7,978 bases of DNA, taken from the NCBI GenBank assembly GCA_002407905.1, contig DHPL01000048.1, forward strand, positions 1-7,978. The letters run 5' to 3'. The notes under the pieces were generated by a model, which was given only the letters and a program-made list of their open reading frames with translations, searched no databases and was not told the origin of the DNA. Origin of the DNA: Anaerolineaceae bacterium UBA5365. GTDB lineage: Bacteria; Chloroflexota; Anaerolineae; Anaerolineales; Anaerolineaceae. The position numbers and the translations under genes are program-made. This document shows positions 1-5,496 of this stretch, piece by piece. The stretch's first letter is position 1; each line of letters begins with the position of its first letter.

Positions 1-1
1 C

Positions 2-403
2 CCCGGAGAAGAGCCGCGCTGGCGTGCTGTTGAGCGCGCCTTGGCATTGGAATGGTACGGAACCGATGTGGACATCCTCTGCGAGTGGCGGATGATGGGG
101 CAGCTGGAAGGCAAAACCTACCTCGCGCCGATCTGCGAACCGGTGGATAGGAACAAACGGGTGTTCCGCATCCCTTATTGCATCCTGGACGAAAACCAGG
201 ACGGCGTTTTGCAGGCCAACTGCTACCAAGCCGTGGACCTGAACGGTGCCTACACCTTGGACCCTGCCGTTTTTCCTGCCCCTGTACGGGAGAAATACCT
301 GGCGGTTTCCAGCCAGAACGCCATGCCTCTGCTGGACCATTTGGAACTGCGCCGCTGGTACCCAGACCTGCCGCCCCTGGCCGCGGCTGAGCTGCAGCCC
401 TGA
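2..403 (+). CDS. C-terminal part of an unrecognised protein (5' end outside window)
   Basis: The reading frame is open from the first complete codon at position 2 and ends at TGA 401-403, giving 133 visible residues. Codons upstream of the first TTG (position 41) read sensibly (PGEEPRWRAVERA...), so the gene very likely begins to the left of the window and TTG 41 is not its start. The visible part is rich in Trp, Tyr, Leu and Pro, has no membrane segment, and contains three Cys residues (in ILCEW, PICEP and PYCIL, with a fourth in ANCY). It ends in a Pro/Ala-rich tail. I recognise no family or catalytic motif. The next gene starts 81 bases downstream with its own promoter-like element, so the two are probably separate transcription units. 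Coding status rests on the long open frame and coding-like composition only. Confidence 0.6.
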   Translation, partial: PGEEPRWRAVERALALEWYGTDVDILCEWRMMGQLEGKTYLAPICEPVDRNKRVFRIPYCILDENQDGVLQANCYQAVDLNGAYTLDPAVFPAPVREKYLAVSSQNAMPLLDHLELRRWYPDLPPLAAAELQP

Positions 404-471
404 ATCCCAAATTTGCGCTGTACGCCTCCCTTAGCCCTGAACTAAAGCCAGGTTGGGAAGGCTGAATCGGG

Positions 472-477
472 TACAAT
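472..477 (+). promoter_or_regulatory. -10 element of a probably leaderless promoter
   Basis: TACAAT matches the bacterial -10 consensus TATAAT at five of six positions. It is followed by only seven bases before the ATG at 485, so a transcript starting at the usual distance from a -10 box would begin at or next to the start codon. There is no Shine-Dalgarno sequence in the preceding 20 bases at a usable distance. A -35 hexamer is not convincing. The same arrangement is seen before the gene at 4808. Confidence 0.55.
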
Positions 478-484
478 CCAGGCA

Positions 485-1615
485 ATGAAAATTAAAAAAT
501 GGCACTTTTTGCTGGGCATCGTCATCTCTGCCCTCTTTTTATGGCTGGCCTTCCGTAAAGTGGATTTAAATCAGGTGCTCAGCGTGCTCTCCCAGGCAAA
601 TTGGGCTTGGGTGGCTGCTGGCATAGCCCTGTATCTGGTGCCCACCTGGCTGCGCGCCTTGCGCTGGAAGCTCCTGCTCAAGCCGCTCAAGGAAGTATCC
701 CTGCCCACCGTCACCTCGGTAATGGTGATCGGCTACATGGGCAACAACATTTACCCGGCCCGGGCCGGAGAAGTGCTGCGCAGCATCCTCCTCAAGCAAA
801 AAGAGGATATCGAGATCAGCGCTTCGCTGGCGACCATCGTGGTCGAGCGTCTTTTTGACGCGATCGTGGTCATGGGCCTGGTGCTGCTCAATCTGGGCAC
901 CCTGACAGCGGTGGCTACCGATGCCGGCATGGTGGCTGGCATTCAGCGCGGAGCGGTGATCGGCGCGGCGGTCTTCTTTTTGGCACTTTTCCTTTTTCTG
1001 GCGATGGTGGTCTTCCCGGACCATACCCAGCGGTTTTTTGGCTGGTTTATCCAGCGCCTCATCCCGTTCAAAGCCCGCCCCGCCTTTACCAATATCGTTC
1101 AGCGTTTCCTCAACGGCCTGATGGTCCTGCGCTCTCCCGTGGAAACCTTCAAGGTTTTCCTGCTTTCGGTTGGCGTTTGGGTAACCGAAGGCGGCCTGTA
1201 CTGGGCCCTGGCGAAAGCGCTCAACCTGGATATTTCCTTTGGCGCATTATTGCTCTTGATTGGGGTAGTGAACCTGGTTTTACTGATTCCTGCCGCGCCG
1301 GGAGGTCTGGGCACATTCGATGCTGCTGGCAAGAGCGTGCTGCAGTTATTCGGCATCGCTCCGGATGCCGCAACCGGCTATTCCTTGCTGCTCCGGGCCG
1401 CACTGTGGATACCGCTCACTGTCCTGGGATTGATCCTCTTCATGAAAGAAGGCCTCAGCCTGCGAAGCGACCTGGGCGCCCTGCAGGCGGAATACCGCGC
1501 TGAAGAGCTGCAAGCGCTTACCGACGTACAAACTGCCCCGCCGGAAAACATGCTGGAGACGGGCACCGATCAAACTGCGCACGGAACCGATGCAAAGGAG
1601 AATCCGCATGCCTGA
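485..1615 (+). CDS. Flippase-like integral membrane protein (lysylphosphatidylglycerol synthase TM region / UPF0104 family)
   Basis: This 376-residue polytopic protein resembles the membrane flippase domain of MprF/LPG synthase and stand-alone UPF0104 proteins, which are thought to move or handle polar lipids or lipid-linked sugars in the cytoplasmic membrane. About seven or eight hydrophobic segments are visible, near residues 8-23, 38-54, 76-88, 114-138, 155-177, 222-242, 251-272 and 298-320. Family motifs are RALRW (57-61), PARAGEVLR (91-99), ERLFD (121-125) and PAAPGGLGTFDAA (269-281). The last 50 or so residues form a hydrophilic, probably disordered tail. There is no C-terminal aminoacyl-transferase domain, so this is not a full MprF. 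The ATG at 485 gives the usual N-terminus (MKIKKW followed by the first membrane segment). The gene overlaps the downstream oxidoreductase by eight bases, so the two form an operon. The transported lipid is unknown; the family call is firm and the transport role is inferred. Confidence 0.88.
   Translation: MKIKKWHFLLGIVISALFLWLAFRKVDLNQVLSVLSQANWAWVAAGIALYLVPTWLRALRWKLLLKPLKEVSLPTVTSVMVIGYMGNNIYPARAGEVLRSILLKQKEDIEISASLATIVVERLFDAIVVMGLVLLNLGTLTAVATDAGMVAGIQRGAVIGAAVFFLALFLFLAMVVFPDHTQRFFGWFIQRLIPFKARPAFTNIVQRFLNGLMVLRSPVETFKVFLLSVGVWVTEGGLYWALAKALNLDISFGALLLLIGVVNLVLLIPAAPGGLGTFDAAGKSVLQLFGIAPDAATGYSLLLRAALWIPLTVLGLILFMKEGLSLRSDLGALQAEYRAEELQALTDVQTAPPENMLETGTDQTAHGTDAKENPHA
1594..1600 (+). 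promoter_or_regulatory. Shine-Dalgarno sequence that fixes the start of the oxidoreductase
   Basis: AAAGGAG lies seven bases before the ATG at 1608, inside the end of the upstream gene. An in-frame ATG at 1590 would place this site within the coding region and has no ribosome-binding site of its own, so 1608 is preferred. The location implies translational coupling to the flippase-like gene. Confidence 0.8.
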
Positions 1616-2939
1616 AATTAAAAAGATCGCCATCGTAGGGGCCGGCATGGCTGGCATGGCTGCCGCCTGGGACTTGATTCGCCAGGGGCAGCAGGTGACC
1701 GTCTTCGAGGCCGCAGATCATCCCGGCGGTTTGGCAGCCGGCTTCAAGGAGCCGCACTGGGACTGGAGCGTGGAGCGCTATTACCACCACTGGTTCGCCT
1801 CGGATAAATACATGCTGGGCCTCATCCGCGAGCTGGGCTGGAGCGAGGATGTGCACTTCCCCACCCCGATCACCGTGATGTATTACAAGGGCAAGTTCTA
1901 CCCCTTCGATAGCATCAAGAACGCGCTGCTCTACCCTGGCCTGGGCTGGGGTATCAATAAGATCCGCTTCGGCCTGGTGGGCTTGTACTTACGCCTCACC
2001 AATAACTGGCGGGCCCTGGAGAAAACCACCACCGATGCCTGGATGCGCAAGTTTGCCGGCAACAAGGTGTACGAAGAAATGTGGCAGCCGATGATGGAAG
2101 GCAAATTTGGCCAACGCTGGGCAGACAAGGTGAGCATGGCCTGGATGTGGGCCCGTTTGCACGCCCGCACCACCAAGTTGGGCACCTTTACCGGCGGTTT
2201 TCAGGCATTCGCGGACCGGTTCGCGGCCAAGCTGCAGGACCTGGGGGTTGAAATTCGTTACAAAACCCCCATCCAGTCCATTAGTTCCCACCCATCCGGA
2301 GGCCTTCAGCTGGAAACGCGTGACGGGCAAACGGAGCGTTACGATCAGGCGCTGGTTACCCTGGCCCCTTCGCTGCTGGCACGCATGGCTCCGGACTTGC
2401 CGGAAGATTACCTGCGCGGCCTCCTAACGCTCAACAGCATGGGCGCGGTGGTCATGACCCTCACGCTGGACCGCCAGCTCTCCAAAGAAGGCTTCTACTG
2501 GTACAGCATCCCTAAACAGGCAGGCTTCCCCTTCCTGGCCCTGGTGGAGCACACCAATTTTTTGAAGCCGGAATACTTTGGCGGCGACCATGTGCTCTAC
2601 ATCGGCGACTATCTCGAGGCAGACCATCCCAACTTCAGCAAGACGGACGAGGAACTGCGCGATGAATTCCTGCCCTACCTCAAGAAAATCAACCCCGATT
2701 TCGACCCCAGCTGGGTGAAGAAGGTTTGGGTAAGCAAAACAGCTTACGCGCAGCCCATTCCGCTGGTGAACCACTCGCGGAACATCCCTGCCATCCAAAC
2801 CCCAATGGATGGGCTCTACTTTGCTTCCATGAGCCAGGTTTACCCCTGGGACCGGGGCACAAATTTTGCCGTCGAGATCGGCAGACGCGCAGCCGGATTG
2901 ATGCTGCAAAACACCGAAAAAAACGATCAGCAGATTTAA
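1608..2939 (+). CDS. NAD(P)/FAD-dependent oxidoreductase, amine-oxidase / protoporphyrinogen-oxidase-like
   Basis: This 443-residue flavoprotein starts with a Rossmann dinucleotide-binding fold: IAIVGAGMAG (7-16) is the GxGxxG loop, E34 in VFEA is the acidic residue that binds the adenosine ribose, and HPGG (38-41) is the following glycine pair. Near the C-terminus, DGLYFASM (401-408) with PWDRGTNFAVEIGRRAAG (413-430) is the second FAD-contacting motif of the amine-oxidase superfamily. A distinctive YYHHWF block (58-63) follows the N-terminal fold. The middle, around residues 105-190, is rich in Trp and Met and probably forms the substrate cap. The family includes protoporphyrinogen oxidases, phytoene desaturases and UDP-galactopyranose mutase relatives; nothing here decides among them. 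I see no signal peptide. Co-translation with the flippase-like gene suggests a lipid, isoprenoid or lipid-linked glycan substrate, but that is inference. The ATG at 1608 is chosen from the AAAGGAG upstream. Confidence 0.85.
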   Translation: MPEIKKIAIVGAGMAGMAAAWDLIRQGQQVTVFEAADHPGGLAAGFKEPHWDWSVERYYHHWFASDKYMLGLIRELGWSEDVHFPTPITVMYYKGKFYPFDSIKNALLYPGLGWGINKIRFGLVGLYLRLTNNWRALEKTTTDAWMRKFAGNKVYEEMWQPMMEGKFGQRWADKVSMAWMWARLHARTTKLGTFTGGFQAFADRFAAKLQDLGVEIRYKTPIQSISSHPSGGLQLETRDGQTERYDQALVTLAPSLLARMAPDLPEDYLRGLLTLNSMGAVVMTLTLDRQLSKEGFYWYSIPKQAGFPFLALVEHTNFLKPEYFGGDHVLYIGDYLEADHPNFSKTDEELRDEFLPYLKKINPDFDPSWVKKVWVSKTAYAQPIPLVNHSRNIPAIQTPMDGLYFASMSQVYPWDRGTNFAVEIGRRAAGLMLQNTEKNDQQI

Positions 2940-2953
2940 AAACGCTTTAGGTC

Positions 2954-2973
2954 TGATTCAGAATCCTGAATCA
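2954..2973 (+). repeat. Perfect 8-bp inverted repeat after the oxidoreductase gene
   Basis: TGATTCAG and CTGAATCA are exact reverse complements separated by the tetranucleotide AATC. The site begins 14 bases after the oxidoreductase stop codon, where a terminator would be expected. The stem is weak (three G-C pairs of eight) and no T-run follows, so it is a poor intrinsic terminator; a protein-binding site is equally possible. Confidence 0.5.
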
Positions 2974-3159
2974 CTATCAGGAAATATTGCCAGATAGTCC
3001 CGCCAACTGGTCTTGCGTATATACCTCCTAATTGGAGGGTTATTTGTCGGTTTTTAGAGAATAAGGCCATATATAGGGGTGGTAACGGGGCGCCTTTCCT
3101 GCCAAATAGGGCTAATGAATAAGGAAAGCCAAGCCTAATTTATTCAGACCAAAATGGTA

Positions 3160-3192
3160 GATTCTTTAAGGTTCGGCGAATCTTAAAGAATT
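3160..3192 (+). repeat. Strong hairpin / inverted repeat upstream of the dnaA promoter
   Basis: ATTCTTTAAG (3161-3170) and CTTAAAGAAT (3182-3191) are perfect 10-base reverse complements. The stem continues inward through a G-T pair and TTC/GAA (3172-3174 with 3178-3180), leaving a GGC triloop at 3175-3177, and outward through a G-T pair (3160/3192). This gives about 14-15 pairs. The following bases TTGCTTAGTTTTAG contain only a broken T-run, so termination is uncertain. It lies about 32 bases upstream of the probable dnaA -35 element, a position suited to an operator or to insulation from upstream transcription. The word GAATCTT in its right arm recurs at 3251-3257. Confidence 0.65.
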
Positions 3193-3223
3193 GCTTAGTT
3201 TTAGACGATTCAACGGTTTTTCG

Positions 3224-3254
3224 CTTGCCTTAAGCAAGGCCCAAGGGGTAGAAT
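3224..3254 (+). promoter_or_regulatory. Probable dnaA promoter
   Basis: TTGCCT (3224-3229) is a four-of-six match to the -35 consensus, and TAGAAT (3249-3254) a five-of-six match to the -10 consensus, identical to the -10 before the gene at 4808. The spacer is 19 bases, longer than ideal. A short inverted repeat, CTTGC (3223-3227) with GCAAG (3233-3237), overlaps the -35 and could be an operator. Transcription from here would give a dnaA leader of roughly 115-120 bases. Confidence 0.4.
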
Positions 3255-3377
3255 CTTTCAACCACCGTCCGAAGATCCTCGAGCACAAAAACGTCTTTTG
3301 GGGGAACGTCTACTCGGGCAACAATCGAAAACCAACAATCTTCGCCTCGACAGGAGAGCGGGGCACAGGAGTAACGC

Positions 3378-4730
3378 ATGGATGCTAATCAGGCGTGGCT
3401 GGCAGTCGTCGGTCAATTAGAGATGGAACTTCCCCGGGCAAGTTTTGATACTTGGGTCAAGAAGACCCAATTTCTGGCTTACAACCCTGAGGCCCTCCAA
3501 TTCGAGATCGGCGCCCCCAGTGCCTTCATCCGCGATTGGCTGGATAGCCGCCTGAAACAGCTTTTGAGCAATAAACTTACCGGCCTCATGGGCAAAACGG
3601 TCGAGATCGTCTTTAAAGTCAGCACTGCCCCCCAACCGCCGCGTGAACCCGCAACTCTCACCAGTTTTGAAAGCGCAGAGCCGCAAGGCCTAACCCCTGA
3701 TTTGGAAGGCACTGGCCTGGTCAGCCGCTACGACTTTGAAAGTTTTGTGGTTGGCCCAAGCAACCGCCTGGCGCATGCCGCTTGCATGGCTGTGGCCGAA
3801 AACCCGGCCAAAGCCTACAACCCGCTCTTTCTTTACGGCGGCGTGGGCTTGGGCAAAACTCACATTCTGCATGCCATCGGCAACGCGGTCGCCCGCCAGG
3901 GCAAGCGTGTACTCTATGTTTCCAGCGAGGAATTCACCAACGACCTGGTAGCGGCCATCCGCACGAAAGCCCAGGCAGGACTGCGCGAAAAATACCGCGA
4001 GGTGGATGTGCTGCTGATCGATGATATTCAGTTCATCGCCGGCAAACCCCAGACCCAGGAAGAGTTCTTCCACACCTTTAACGCCCTGCACGGTCAGGAA
4101 AAACAGATCGTGATGACCAGCGACCGAGCCCCGAAAGCCCTGGCCACGCTGGAAGAACGCCTGCGCTCGCGCTTCGAGTGGGGCCTCACGGTGGACATCC
4201 AGGCTCCGGATTACGAAACGCGGATGGCCATCCTGCGCAGCAAGAACGAGCGGGCGGACCGTAACGTGCCCGCGGAAGTGCTGGAATACATTGCCCGCCA
4301 AGCCCAGGCCAACATCCGCGAGTTGGAAGGCGCCTGGAACCGCGTGCTGGCCTTTAGCGACCTTTCCGGCCGCAAGCTGGACCTGCCCCTGGCCCAAAGC
4401 GCACTGGCGGATTTTCTGCAGCAAAAAGCCGAACTCAGCCCCTCGGACGTGCTGGCGACGGTAGCCAAATACTTCGGGGTCAGTCAGGATGGAATGGTGG
4501 GCAAGCAGCGCACGAAAGACCTGGTATTGCCCCGCCAGGTGGCGATGTTCCTCCTGCGGGAACAAGGCGGCATCTCCCTGCCGCGCATTGGCCAGGCCCT
4601 GGGCGGACGCGACCACACTACCGTGATCTACGCCTGCGAAAAAGTGGCCGGCATGATCGAGACCGATGATCAGATCCGCGGCCAGGTACTGGAACTGCGG
4701 GAGCGCCTGAACCAGGGTGCAGCCGCCTGA
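3378..4730 (+). CDS. dnaA: Chromosomal replication initiator protein DnaA
   Basis: DnaA is the AAA+ ATPase that binds DnaA boxes at the origin, melts it and recruits the replicative helicase. The 450-residue product has all four domains. Domain I (about 1-82) includes the PRASFDTWVKKTQF region. Domain II is a short linker (about 83-115). Domain III has Walker A GGVGLGKT (154-161), Walker B LLIDDIQ (212-218), sensor I region VMTSDR (245-250), the arginine-finger box RLRSRFEWGL (261-270, finger R265) and sensor II NIRELEGAWNR (312-322, R314). Domain IV carries the DNA-binding helix-turn-helix with VLPRQVAMFL (383-392) and the signature GGRDHTTV (409-416). Length is typical. AGGAG at 3367-3371, six bases before the ATG, supports this start. 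The next gene is a NYN-domain protein rather than dnaN, so the classical dnaA-dnaN-recF order is not present here. No key residue is missing. Confidence 0.98.
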   Translation: MDANQAWLAVVGQLEMELPRASFDTWVKKTQFLAYNPEALQFEIGAPSAFIRDWLDSRLKQLLSNKLTGLMGKTVEIVFKVSTAPQPPREPATLTSFESAEPQGLTPDLEGTGLVSRYDFESFVVGPSNRLAHAACMAVAENPAKAYNPLFLYGGVGLGKTHILHAIGNAVARQGKRVLYVSSEEFTNDLVAAIRTKAQAGLREKYREVDVLLIDDIQFIAGKPQTQEEFFHTFNALHGQEKQIVMTSDRAPKALATLEERLRSRFEWGLTVDIQAPDYETRMAILRSKNERADRNVPAEVLEYIARQAQANIRELEGAWNRVLAFSDLSGRKLDLPLAQSALADFLQQKAELSPSDVLATVAKYFGVSQDGMVGKQRTKDLVLPRQVAMFLLREQGGISLPRIGQALGGRDHTTVIYACEKVAGMIETDDQIRGQVLELRERLNQGAAA

Positions 4731-4795
4731 GACATTCCGGGCAGCAAGTTCATGCCTAAGCTGTGGCAAAGGCCTGGAGCAGGAAAGAATTACGA

Positions 4796-4801
4796 TAGAA
4801 T
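4796..4801 (+). promoter_or_regulatory. -10 element of a probably leaderless promoter for the NYN gene
   Basis: TAGAAT is a five-of-six match to the -10 consensus and ends six bases before the ATG at 4808. The expected transcription start therefore coincides with the start codon. The only purine-rich Shine-Dalgarno-like string (AGGAAAG, 4781-4787) is about 20 bases away, too far to serve this ATG. No clear -35 is visible. Confidence 0.55.
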
Positions 4802-4807
4802 AACGCC

Positions 4808-5329
4808 ATGGAAGAACGCGTAGCAATTTTCATTGATTTTCAAAATCTGCATTATCTGATCGATTTCAAAACCACTAATCTGCGGCTTGATTACGAGAAG
4901 TTCATCAACAAGATCACCGGCGGCAGGCGGCTCTTTAGGGCCTATATCTACATGGCCCTCCTGGAGGATTGCGACATCGATGAGGTGGCCGTAGACAAAC
5001 AGCGCAAGTTCATCTACGCCCTCAACCGCATCCCCTGCATGCACGTTGTTCAGGGCGTTTTGAAAAGCCGCGGCGATTCATTCAAGGAAAAAGGCGTGGA
5101 TATCGCCCTGGCCCTGGATGCCGTAACCCTCAGCGACCACTACGACACCGCCGCCCTGGTGAGCGGTGATGGTGACTTTGAGAAGCTTTTGCGCATCCTG
5201 CAGGAACGGGGCAAGCACACCGAAGTGTATTCCTCCAGTACCCAACTGGCGCCGGAACTCGTGCGTTATGCCGATGTGCTGGTAGACCTGAACGACACCT
5301 TTATCAAAGAGTGCCAACGCGACGTGTAG
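4808..5329 (+). CDS. NYN-domain (LabA/DUF88-like, PIN-fold) putative ribonuclease
   Basis: This 173-residue protein is a single NYN domain, the PIN-like nuclease fold found in LabA-type proteins and in several RNA-cleaving enzymes. Acidic residues that would hold the catalytic metal sit in the expected places: D10 in VAIFIDFQN (with N13), D98 and D104 in GVDIALALD (96-104), and D121 and D123 in SGDGDF (119-124). A C-terminal segment, RYADVLVDLND (153-163), finishes the fold as in relatives. No signal peptide, membrane segment or extra domain is visible, so it should be cytoplasmic. RNA cleavage is the family expectation; the target is unknown. The gene begins 77 bases after dnaA, with its own -10 element, and is closed by two terminators, so it can be transcribed alone even if some dnaA read-through occurs. 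The ATG at 4808 puts the first beta strand directly at the N-terminus, as usual. Confidence 0.88.
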   Translation: MEERVAIFIDFQNLHYLIDFKTTNLRLDYEKFINKITGGRRLFRAYIYMALLEDCDIDEVAVDKQRKFIYALNRIPCMHVVQGVLKSRGDSFKEKGVDIALALDAVTLSDHYDTAALVSGDGDFEKLLRILQERGKHTEVYSSSTQLAPELVRYADVLVDLNDTFIKECQRDV

Positions 5330-5340
5330 TCGCGAATTTT
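5318..5340 (+). terminator. Hairpin terminator overlapping the NYN stop codon
   Basis: CGCGAC (5318-5323) and GTCGCG (5329-5334) are exact reverse complements around the loop GTGTA, followed by AATTTT. The stop codon TAG (5327-5329) lies in the loop and the base of the right arm. The T-run is short, so this is a moderate intrinsic terminator backed up by the one at 5364-5387. Confidence 0.5.
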
Positions 5341-5363
5341 CCCGCGGAGAAGGGGAAAACGAG

Positions 5364-5387
5364 ACGCCTGGTCAGCCAGGCGTTTTT
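5364..5387 (+). terminator. Rho-independent terminator after the NYN gene
   Basis: ACGCCTGG (5364-5371) and CCAGGCGT (5376-5383) form a perfect eight-base G+C-rich stem with the tetraloop TCAG, and the T-run TTTTT (5383-5387) follows directly. A further inverted repeat, TTTTCCC (5337-5343) with GGGAAAA (5353-5359), lies between this hairpin and the previous one, so three stem-loops stand in a row. Confidence 0.9.
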
Positions 5388-5401
5388 CACGCATTAATCA
5401 A

Positions 5402-5430
5402 TTGACCGCTGCCGGCTAATCGGCGAAAAT
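5402..5430 (+). promoter_or_regulatory. Probable promoter of the glycerate kinase gene
   Basis: TTGACC (5402-5407) matches the -35 consensus at five of six positions. Exactly 17 bases later GAAAAT (5425-5430) matches the -10 at four of six. The site lies just downstream of the terminator at 5364-5387 and about 65 bases before the start codon at 5497, leaving a normal leader that contains a Shine-Dalgarno sequence. Confidence 0.45.
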
Positions 5431-5496
5431 AGAGCCAGGTACGCGCCAGCAGTTTCCAGCCGGAAGCCAGGCCCAAGCGCAAGGGAGGGAAGAACC

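Larger units (their letters stand above)
2940..3377 (+). other. Intergenic region upstream of dnaA, A+T-richer, with several inverted repeats
   Basis: This 438-base gap has no convincing gene and is visibly richer in A and T than its flanks. It holds a small palindrome just after the oxidoreductase stop (2954-2973), a repeat ACTATC/GATAGT (2973-2978 and 2993-2998), a short CCTCC/GGAGG hairpin (3024-3038), TATATA stretches (3018-3023 and 3070-3075), a strong hairpin (3160-3192), and a probable dnaA promoter (3224-3254). Canonical DnaA boxes (TTATNCACA) are absent. The closest match is TTATTCAGA at 3140-3148 with one mismatch; minus-strand matches with two mismatches lie at 3056-3064 and 3114-3122. 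The replication origin might be here, but the sequence does not show a box cluster. Confidence 0.6.

Noticed and set aside
1590..1607. An upstream ATG at 1590 as the start of the flavin oxidoreductase.
   Set aside because: The AAAGGAG that would serve translation lies downstream of this ATG and at ideal distance from the ATG at 1608; the extra six residues precede the normal N-terminus of the Rossmann fold.
3018..3075. TATATA stretches (3018-3023 and 3070-3075) as additional promoters upstream of dnaA.
   Set aside because: Neither has a -35-like hexamer at 16-19 bases; the best candidate TTGCCA (2987-2992) is 25 bases from the first one.
3171..3187. GGTTCGGCGAATCTT looked like a tRNA T-arm (GGTTCGAATCC).
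   Set aside because: It is the loop region of the 3160-3192 hairpin; no acceptor, D or anticodon arms can be built around it.
3191..3388. A 65-codon plus-strand frame starting at TTG in the dnaA leader and overlapping the dnaA start.
   Set aside because: It has no ribosome-binding site, runs through the probable dnaA promoter, starts inside the hairpin arm, and its product resembles nothing known. A leader peptide cannot be wholly excluded.
3690..4826. A 378-codon open frame antisense to dnaA.
   Set aside because: It lies wholly opposite a certain dnaA gene and runs into the start of the NYN gene. Its translation is rich in His, Gln and Gly without domain motifs, as expected of a shadow frame in G+C-rich coding DNA.
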